Part shown: positions 38,177 through 44,116 of the stretch, piece after piece
How positions within the stretch are numbered: position 1 is the first letter of the stretch
Layout: each line of letters starts with the position of its first letter
Source of the DNA: Pontibacter liquoris
GTDB lineage: Bacteria > Bacteroidota > Bacteroidia > Cytophagales > Hymenobacteraceae
Length of the DNA stretch: 64,000 nucleotides
Direction: 5' to 3'
Assembly (NCBI RefSeq): GCF_022758235.1
Contig: NZ_JALEBG010000001.1
Location: 3,038,001 to 3,102,000, forward strand
Translations under genes and position numbers: made by a program
The notes under the pieces: generated by a model
Databases searched by the model: none
What the model was told of the DNA's origin: nothing
What the model saw: the letters and a program-made list of their open reading frames with translations, nothing else

Positions 38177-39157
38177 TTACTTCTCCCGTTCTATGGTATA
38201 CGCGATGAGTTGCTCGAGCGAGGTGCGTGACGGGGAAGGCGGAAAGGTGTTGAGGATTTCCAGCGCTTCGGCGTGATAGCGGTTCATGGCCTCGATCGTA
38301 TAGGCAATGCCACCCGACTGCTTTACAAAATCGATCACCTGCTGCACGCGCTTGCTGTCGCCGTTGTTGTTTTTAACGTTGTAGATCACGCGGCGCTTGG
38401 TCAGCCAGTCGGCAGCGCTCAGGGCGTTTATCAGGGGCAGCGTCATCTTCTTTTCCTTGATGTCGATGCCCACCGGCTTCCCGATCTCGGCATCGCCGTA
38501 ATCAAACAGGTCATCTTTTATCTGGAAAGCAATGCCCACTTTTTCGCCAAACAAACGGGCTTTCTCCACTTCTTCTTTCGTAGCGCCGGCAGAGGCGGCT
38601 CCCACGGCGCAGCAGGAAGCAATAAGCGAGGCGGTTTTCTGGCGGATGATGTCGAAGTAAACTTCTTCGGTAATATCGAGGCGGCGGGCTTTTTCTATCT
38701 GCAGCAGCTCGCCTTCGCTCATCTCGCGCACGGCATTGGATACGATCTTGAGCAGTTCAAAATCGTCGTTGTGCAGGGAGAGCAGCAGGCCTTTGGAGAG
38801 CAGGTAATCGCCTACCAGCACGGCGATCTTATTTTTCCAGAGAGCGTTTACGGAGAAAAAGCCACGGCGGTAGTTGGCATCGTCCACCACATCGTCGTGC
38901 ACCAGCGTGGCCGTGTGCAGCAATTCGATTAGGGCGGCGCCGCGATACGTAGCATCGCCAATGCCGTCGCCGCGGAAAAGCTTGGCCATAAAGAACACGA
39001 ACATCGGGCGCATCTGCTTGCCTTTGCGCTTTACAATGTAGCTCATGATGCGGTCCAGAAGCAGTACCTTCGACTTCATCGAGGTTCTGAATTTCCGTTC
39101 GAACAGCTCCATTTCCTGGGCAATGGGCGCTTGTATTTCCTTTAGGCTGATGCTCAT
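38177..39157 (-). CDS. Polyprenyl diphosphate synthase (long chain)
   Basis: A trans-isoprenyl diphosphate synthase of 326 residues (ATG at 39157, MSISLKEIQAPI). The first Asp-rich motif is LVHDDVVDDANYRRG near residue 75 and the second is IKDDLFDYG near 205; KGKQMRP carries the IPP-binding basic residues. It extends farnesyl-type primers with isopentenyl diphosphate, probably making the octaprenyl or heptaprenyl tail of menaquinone (IspB/HepT-like); chain length cannot be read from sequence with confidence. No quinone gene is adjacent. Confidence 0.92.
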   Translation of the reverse strand: MSISLKEIQAPIAQEMELFERKFRTSMKSKVLLLDRIMSYIVKRKGKQMRPMFVFFMAKLFRGDGIGDATYRGAALIELLHTATLVHDDVVDDANYRRGFFSVNALWKNKIAVLVGDYLLSKGLLLSLHNDDFELLKIVSNAVREMSEGELLQIEKARRLDITEEVYFDIIRQKTASLIASCCAVGAASAGATKEEVEKARLFGEKVGIAFQIKDDLFDYGDAEIGKPVGIDIKEKKMTLPLINALSAADWLTKRRVIYNVKNNNGDSKRVQQVIDFVKQSGGIAYTIEAMNRYHAEALEILNTFPPSPSRTSLEQLIAYTIEREK

Positions 39158-39220
39158 GTGTTGGGTTTGCAATATTACTGCCTCTGCAAGTGGTTTCCAA
39201 ACGTGCAGGGGCAAAACCGC

Positions 39221-39462
39221 GTTTAATTGTTGGTTGTTGCTGGTTGCTTGTTAAATTGCTGCATGGTTAAACGGGAGTAAGATTATTTTACCGCGCAAGT
39301 ATAGGTAAAATGTCTGCGTGCCCTGTAGGCAGGAGGTTTTTGCCCAGGTAAAGTCAAATGCCACCTATCATTAAAAAGACAGGCGTACTATAACTTGCGC
39401 CAGCAGAAGCACCCGGTCAGCGCATCGATCAACAATCGGCAACCAACAATCAACAATTAAAC
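39221..39462. repeat. Spacer with inverted T/G-rich and A/C-rich low-complexity arms
   Basis: The region 39158-39488 has no gene. Its left arm (39221-39258, GTTTAATTGTTGGTTGTTGC...) and right arm (39431-39462, ...CAACAATCAACAATTAAAC) are imperfect inverted copies of each other. They face outward towards the starts of the prenyl synthase and hydrolase genes. Confidence 0.45.
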
Positions 39463-39488
39463 AATCCAGACAATCAACCCGCAACAAG

Positions 39489-40334
39489 ATGAAAGTAAAC
39501 TTTGTGGTATATCCGGCACACGGGCGGCCTTTTACCGCCGATGCCACCTTTGCCCAGGACGGGCAACCCAAGCCGGTCGTTATTTTTACCCACGGCTTCA
39601 AGGGCTTTAAAGACTGGGGCCACTTTAATCTGCTGGCGCGTTACTTTGCCGAGCAGGGTTTTGTATTTGTTAAATTCAACTTTGCCTATAACGGCACAAC
39701 GGTGGCCGACGATTCGGACGTGCACGACCTGGAAGCCTTCGGCCAAAACAACTTCAGCCTGGAACTGGATGATATGCAGGCACTGATCGATCTGCTGCAC
39801 GACACGCAAGGGCCGCTGCAGCAAAAGGAGCTCGACCTAAGCCGCATTTACCTGATCGGCCACAGCCGGGGCGGCGGCGCCGTGATCCTGAAAGCGGCTG
39901 AAGACCCGCGCGTGAAAGCGGTAGCCACCTGGGCGGCCGTAAACACGTTTAACCAGCGCTGGGACGAACTGCAAATGGTCGATTGGAAAAAAGAAGGCGT
40001 GCAATGGGTACTCAACTCGCGCACCGGCCAGCGTATGCCGCTCTACTATCAGATCGTAGAAAATTACTTCCAGAACCAGGACCGCCTCGACATCCCACGG
40101 GTGATTAAGAAAATGCAGCAGCCGCTGTTGCTGCTGCACGGCGAACTGGATGAAACGTTGCCGACACAAATGGCCCACGACCTGAAACGCCACAAGCCCG
40201 ACGCCGAGCTGCACCTGTTACCCCAGGCCGACCACTCCTTTGGCGGCAAGCACCCCTACGACCGCGACGAACTGCCCGACGCTGCCCGCGCAGCGGCCGA
40301 CCTGAGCATCGCTTTTTTCAGCAAACATGCCTAA
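39489..40334 (+). CDS. Alpha/beta hydrolase, dienelactone-hydrolase-like
   Basis: A 281-residue cytoplasmic serine hydrolase. The oxyanion region is VVIFTHGFKGFKDWGHF, the nucleophile is in LIGHSRGGGAVILKAA (near residue 121), the acid in LLHGELDETLP and the His in LPQADHSFGG. The fold resembles BAAT/dienelactone hydrolase or peptidase S9-like esterases. The substrate is unknown. Its stop overlaps the folK start by 8 nt, so the two are translationally coupled, but a functional link to folate is not obvious. Confidence 0.88.
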   Translation: MKVNFVVYPAHGRPFTADATFAQDGQPKPVVIFTHGFKGFKDWGHFNLLARYFAEQGFVFVKFNFAYNGTTVADDSDVHDLEAFGQNNFSLELDDMQALIDLLHDTQGPLQQKELDLSRIYLIGHSRGGGAVILKAAEDPRVKAVATWAAVNTFNQRWDELQMVDWKKEGVQWVLNSRTGQRMPLYYQIVENYFQNQDRLDIPRVIKKMQQPLLLLHGELDETLPTQMAHDLKRHKPDAELHLLPQADHSFGGKHPYDRDELPDAARAAADLSIAFFSKHA

Positions 40335-40812
40335 GCTATACTTGCTGCTGGGCGGCAACCTGGGTAACCGTACTTTATACCTGCAGCAGGCCCGCGAAAG
40401 TATAGCCGCGCAGGTTGGCCCCATTAAGCAAAGCTCCCAATTATACCAAACCGCCGCCTGGGGCAAAACCGATCAGCCTGCTTTTCTGAACCAGGTGCTG
40501 GAAGTAGACACAGCACTCACTCCTGAACAGGTGTTGCAAAGTATAAACCGGATAGAGCACGAACTTGGCCGTGAACGGCAGGAGCACTGGGGGGCGCGCG
40601 TGATCGATATCGACATCCTTTTCTACGACGAGCTGGTGCTGCAGACCCAGCGCCTCACCATCCCCCACCCGCAACTGCACCTGCGTCGGTTTACGCTGCT
40701 GCCGCTGGCCGAAATTGCGCCGGAACTGGTGCATCCGGTGCTGGGTAAAAGTATAAGGTCATTGCTGGAGGCGTGCCCGGACCAGCTGGAGGTGCAGGTT
40801 TATGCGGAATAG
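40327..40812 (+). CDS. folK: 2-amino-4-hydroxy-6-hydroxymethyldihydropteridine pyrophosphokinase
   Basis: HPPK transfers pyrophosphate from ATP to the pterin alcohol in folate synthesis. The 161-residue protein has LLLGGNLGNR (residues 5-14), the QTAAWGKTDQPAFLNQVLEV substrate block and the signature WGARVIDIDILFYDE with the Mg-binding Asp pair, followed by IPHPQLHLRRFTLLPLAEIAP. The start overlaps the upstream hydrolase stop. No other fol gene is nearby. Confidence 0.95.
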   Translation: MPKLYLLLGGNLGNRTLYLQQARESIAAQVGPIKQSSQLYQTAAWGKTDQPAFLNQVLEVDTALTPEQVLQSINRIEHELGRERQEHWGARVIDIDILFYDELVLQTQRLTIPHPQLHLRRFTLLPLAEIAPELVHPVLGKSIRSLLEACPDQLEVQVYAE

Positions 40813-40890
40813 CAAGGCTTTAAACATCAGTATAAATATTCTTACCTTTCCTTCTAACCGAACCTAAACTCACTTCCCGCCCCTGTCCGT

Positions 40891-41319
40891 ATGAAGCACC
40901 TCCTTAGCGAACGGCTTGCCAGCTATGGCTTAGTCACGATCCTGTTGCTTTTCGTTCTTTTCCATGGGCTGGTTTTACTGCGCATACTACCAAATGAAAT
41001 GGTCTGGGGAGGCGGGATGACTGATCAGAAGCAAATGATAACCTTAGAGTTGCTCGCGTTGCTGGTGAGCCTGCTTATGCTGGCAGTGGTGGGTATAAAA
41101 GCTGGTTTTATACCTGTCAAAGTAAAGCCGGTACTTTTGAAGGGAGCCCTGTGGGTGATGTGTGGCATGTTCCTGCTGAATACACTCGGGAACATGACCT
41201 CGCAGCATGCGCTGGAAAAGTTTGCGTTCACGCCTCTAACCCTGCTGCTCTCCCTGTTTTGCTGCAGGTTGGCAGTAGCACGTAAAAAGCCGGAACATGA
41301 AACGATAAAGGTTTCCTGA
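40891..41319 (+). CDS. Uncharacterised four-helix membrane protein
   Basis: A 142-residue protein with four hydrophobic stretches (LVTILLLFVLFHGLVLL, LELLALLVSLLMLAVVGI, VLLKGALWVMCGMFLLNTL and LTLLLSLFCCRLAV). The short loops and the basic C-terminus suggest both ends are cytoplasmic. I do not recognise a family with a known role. It starts 78 nt after folK. Confidence 0.65.
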   Translation: MKHLLSERLASYGLVTILLLFVLFHGLVLLRILPNEMVWGGGMTDQKQMITLELLALLVSLLMLAVVGIKAGFIPVKVKPVLLKGALWVMCGMFLLNTLGNMTSQHALEKFAFTPLTLLLSLFCCRLAVARKKPEHETIKVS

Positions 41320-41366
41320 CCGCTATACTTAGTAAAGGCTAAAGGGCTAGCGGTAGTCTTTTGCTA

Positions 41367-41657
41367 TCAATCCTCCTGCAATAAGCTGGCTGCTTGTGCA
41401 TAAGGCTGCTCCGGAAAAAACTCGCTGCTGATTTTCAGGATGGCAAACAGGTGATTCTTTAACGCAGCTTCGTTTATCGTTTCACCCTTTAGCGCATCCT
41501 GCGTAAGGTGAAGCGAAAGGTCTGCCAGCAGCAGGCGCCGCTTTTCTGCCCATTCCGGCGTAGCTTTGTATACCGGTGTTTCCGGATAAAAGCTCTCCAC
41601 CCTGGCATGGGCCGCATCTACCAGTTGCAGCACCTCTTTTCTGTTCTTGCTGTTCAT
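41367..41657 (-). CDS. Small soluble protein, uncharacterised
   Basis: A 96-residue, mostly helical protein without signal peptide (MNSKNRKEVLQLVDAAHARV). No recognisable motif. It begins 10 nt after the stop of the CPBP-like gene and reads the same way, so the two form a transcription unit. Confidence 0.6.
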   Translation of the reverse strand: MNSKNRKEVLQLVDAAHARVESFYPETPVYKATPEWAEKRRLLLADLSLHLTQDALKGETINEAALKNHLFAILKISSEFFPEQPYAQAASLLQED

Positions 41658-41667
41658 ATAATGAGCG

Positions 41668-42480
41668 CTAAGCTGTTTGCTGCGGAAAGGGTTTATCTTT
41701 CATGTATTTTTGCGCGCCTTCACCCTGCTTGTCTTTCAATAACAGGTACACCACCGGAAACAAGAGGGCGGTGACCAGCAAGCTAACGTACTCATACTGC
41801 ACGCCCTCGGTAACATGCTCCAGCTTCCAGATGCCCTGCCCATCAAATCCGGCTATTAATCTATACATCATATTGCCGCCCCAGTGGATACCGATGGCCA
41901 TCCAGATGGAGCCGGTTTTTAGCACCGTATACGCCAGCGAAATACCGAGTACCGCCGAAAAAGCCAGGTTCATCACATCAAAGCCTTCGTTCCACGAGTC
42001 GTCCAGGGCGTAGAGCACGGTGGCCAACAGCAGGTACCATTTCATCTGGTGCTCCTTACGGCAAAAGGCAAACCAGTACCCCCGGATCAACAGGTCGTTG
42101 ATGGCAGCGGCAAAGAACATCCCAAGCAGCGCCTGGGCTAGCAGTGGGTAAATATAGCCTGCCTCCATCATACCCGTCAGCTCGAACTTACCCATGGCAT
42201 AGAACACCAGGTTTTTAAGCGCCCAGATGCCAAAGCCAAGTATAAACCCAACCGCCAGGTTCCTTACCCAGTGCCGGTGCAGGTTCATGCCAAACGACTG
42301 CAGCCCTTGCAGGCGCAGCACATACCGGCCCAGCACGAAAGCAAGTATAAAGAAGCCGGCCCAATAGGCAAACCAAAGCAGCAGGTTGTTCTGCGGAAAC
42401 AGTTTTGGGAGGAGGCTGGCATACAGGTTGAGGAGCACAAACCCACTGCCCCATAAGAGAAGGGAGACTTTACTTTTCAT
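41668..42480 (-). CDS. CPBP-family membrane protein with altered catalytic motifs
   Basis: A 270-residue integral membrane protein with about seven to eight hydrophobic segments. The CPBP (Abi/Rce1-type) region begins near LLGMFFAAAINDLLIRGYWF. In active enzymes motif 1 reads EExxxRG; here the glutamates are replaced by N and D (INDLLIRG). Motif 2 normally ends in His; here the equivalent is ALDDSWNEG. Motif 3, GIHWGGNMMYRL, is kept. If the alignment is right, the protein is a pseudo-protease or has a shifted chemistry. Rce1-like proteins cleave or bind membrane-embedded substrates. It heads a two-gene unit with a small hypothetical. Confidence 0.75.
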   Translation of the reverse strand: MKSKVSLLLWGSGFVLLNLYASLLPKLFPQNNLLLWFAYWAGFFILAFVLGRYVLRLQGLQSFGMNLHRHWVRNLAVGFILGFGIWALKNLVFYAMGKFELTGMMEAGYIYPLLAQALLGMFFAAAINDLLIRGYWFAFCRKEHQMKWYLLLATVLYALDDSWNEGFDVMNLAFSAVLGISLAYTVLKTGSIWMAIGIHWGGNMMYRLIAGFDGQGIWKLEHVTEGVQYEYVSLLVTALLFPVVYLLLKDKQGEGAQKYMKDKPFPQQTA

Positions 42481-42578
42481 AGTTCAGGAGATAAAGAGCA
42501 AGGCAAATGTAGCAAATTACAGGTCACTGTCAAGAGTTTATACCTGCGCCGCAACTTGCCTCCCCCTGCCCCGGAAAC

Positions 42579-42617
42579 ACAAGATCCTCCCGGGCGCAGC
42601 GCCCGGGAGGATCTTGT
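42579..42617 (-). terminator. Hairpin after fabD
   Basis: Perfect 18-bp arms (42579-42596 and 42600-42617) around a 3-nt loop with GC core CCTCCCGGGCG. The T-run on the minus strand is weak (GTGTTT), so the strength as terminator is uncertain. Confidence 0.6.
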
Positions 42618-42639
42618 ACTTTAAAAGCCGCCTTTTCCG

Positions 42640-43521
42640 CTATTCTACAGAGCTTACTTCGGCGTTGCGGTCTATTTTCTTTACCAGCCCCTGCAGCACT
42701 TTGCCCGGGCCGCATTCCACAAAATGTGTGGCGCCATCGGCAATCATTTGCTGTACGGATTGGGTCCAGCGCACCGGTGCTGTTAGCTGGCTGATCAGGT
42801 TCTGCTTGATCTCGGTTGGATCGGCGTGGGGCCGGGCGTCTACGTTTTGGTAGATGGGGCAGATACCCAGGCTGAATGTAGTTTCGTTAATGGCTTTGGC
42901 CAGTTCTTCTTCGGCCGGTTTCATCAGCGGCGAGTGGAACGCGCCACCAACCGGCAGCGGCAAGGCACGCTTGGCGCCGGCTTCTTTCATCTTCTCGCAG
43001 GCAATTTCGATGCCTTTGTTGGAGCCGGAAATAACCAGCTGGCCCGGGCAGTTATAGTTGGCGGCAACCACCACTTCGCCGTCTATCGAGGCGCATACTT
43101 CTTCTACTTTGGCGTCGTCCAGGCCAAGTATGGCCGCCATAGTAGAGGGGTTTGCCTCACAGGCTGCCTGCATGGCCAGCGCACGTTTCGAGACCAGGCG
43201 CAGGCCATCTTCAAAGCTCAGCACTTTGCTGGCAACCAGGGCCGAGAATTCGCCCAACGAGTGGCCTGCCACCATGTTCGGCGCAAAATCCTGGGCTACG
43301 GCCGCCTGTGCCACTGAGTGCAGGAAAATAGCCGGCTGGGTTACTTTGGTCTGCTTTAGCTCCTCGTCGGTGCCGTAAAACATGATCTCGGTGATGTTGA
43401 AGCCCAGAATCTCGTTTGCCAGATCAAACAACCGCTTTGCTTCGGTGTGCTGCTCGTACAAATCTTTGCCCATCCCTACAAACTGCGAGCCTTGGCCCGG
43501 AAAAATGTATGCCTTCTTCAT
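42640..43521 (-). CDS. fabD: Malonyl-CoA:ACP transacylase
   Basis: Loads malonyl groups onto acyl carrier protein for fatty-acid synthesis. The 293-residue protein opens AYIFPGQGSQFVGMG; the nucleophile is in VAGHSLGEFSALVA near residue 90, the Arg follows in RLVSKRALAMQ, and the His is in VGGAFHSPLM near 200. The length and motifs are typical. It is not in a fab cluster here; a repeat-filled spacer lies upstream. Confidence 0.96.
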   Translation of the reverse strand: MKKAYIFPGQGSQFVGMGKDLYEQHTEAKRLFDLANEILGFNITEIMFYGTDEELKQTKVTQPAIFLHSVAQAAVAQDFAPNMVAGHSLGEFSALVASKVLSFEDGLRLVSKRALAMQAACEANPSTMAAILGLDDAKVEEVCASIDGEVVVAANYNCPGQLVISGSNKGIEIACEKMKEAGAKRALPLPVGGAFHSPLMKPAEEELAKAINETTFSLGICPIYQNVDARPHADPTEIKQNLISQLTAPVRWTQSVQQMIADGATHFVECGPGKVLQGLVKKIDRNAEVSSVE

Positions 43522-43547
43522 TCGTCATTATTCGTTTATTGTTTCTT

Positions 43548-43685
43548 AGACACAAGACGTTAGACACAGGACGTTAGACTTTTTTGCTTTTTATTGATGC
43601 AGCAAGCCGCTGCATCAAAGTTTAGAAGCACATGAAACCTCAAGTACATTTTTGTCTTGTGTCTTATGTCTAACGTCTTGTGTCT
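43548..43685. repeat. Inverted pair of 32-bp AGACACAAGACGTTAGAC-type repeats
   Basis: Left copy 43548-43579 and right copy 43654-43685 are near-perfect reverse complements of about 32 bp. Each is itself a partial tandem repeat of a roughly 16-bp unit (AGACACAAGACGTT, AGACACAGGACGTT). They lie between fabD and the DCC gene and could fold into a long hairpin. Confidence 0.75.
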
Positions 43686-43690
43686 CCCTT

Positions 43691-44116
43691 TTAAGCTACA
43701 AACCGCGCCCGTTCTTCGGGGCTTGGCAGCATGCAAGCTTCCGTGCGGCCGGCTATCAGATAGCGATGCCGGGCGATGAAGCGGTACACAAAATCGCGGA
43801 AAGATAAAGGAATAATGCGGAAATAGTAAAGGATACGGAGCGGAAAGTTGAGGTAGCGGGCAATGCGCAAAGCCGCTTCTGACTCTGAATAAAGCTTGCC
43901 GTTCTCGTAAAAAAGAATGGAATCCGGAAGAATTTCAGGCAGTTGCGCCCCGGGCACCAGGGCCTGCAACAGCCCCGATTGCAGGGCCGCAAAGTATAAG
44001 TCGCGGCCCTTGTTGTGCTTTAAGGCCACCTGCACGCTGCCCTGGCAAAAGCCGCAGGTGCCGTCATAAAAAATGACCGGCTTGCCCTGCAGCTGTTGTA
44101 AGTTATCGTTGTTCAT
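43691..44116 (-). CDS. DCC-family thiol-disulfide oxidoreductase-like protein
   Basis: A 141-residue DUF393/DCC protein. The ATG at 44116 overlaps the stop of the upstream gene (TAATG), giving MNNDNLQQLQGK. The motif IFYDGTCGFCQGSVQ near residues 16-30 is the DCC signature with a CxxC pair; the later LILPxSILFYENGKLYSES region is typical. DCC proteins are thioredoxin-like and of uncertain function. Tight coupling to a large cysteine-containing T9SS protein is notable. Confidence 0.88.
   Translation of the reverse strand: MNNDNLQQLQGKPVIFYDGTCGFCQGSVQVALKHNKGRDLYFAALQSGLLQALVPGAQLPEILPDSILFYENGKLYSESEAALRIARYLNFPLRILYYFRIIPLSFRDFVYRFIARHRYLIAGRTEACMLPSPEERARFVA

Noticed and set aside
43548..43685. 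CRISPR array
   Set aside because: The repeats are inverted, short and tandem, without regular unique spacers, and no cas gene is in the window.
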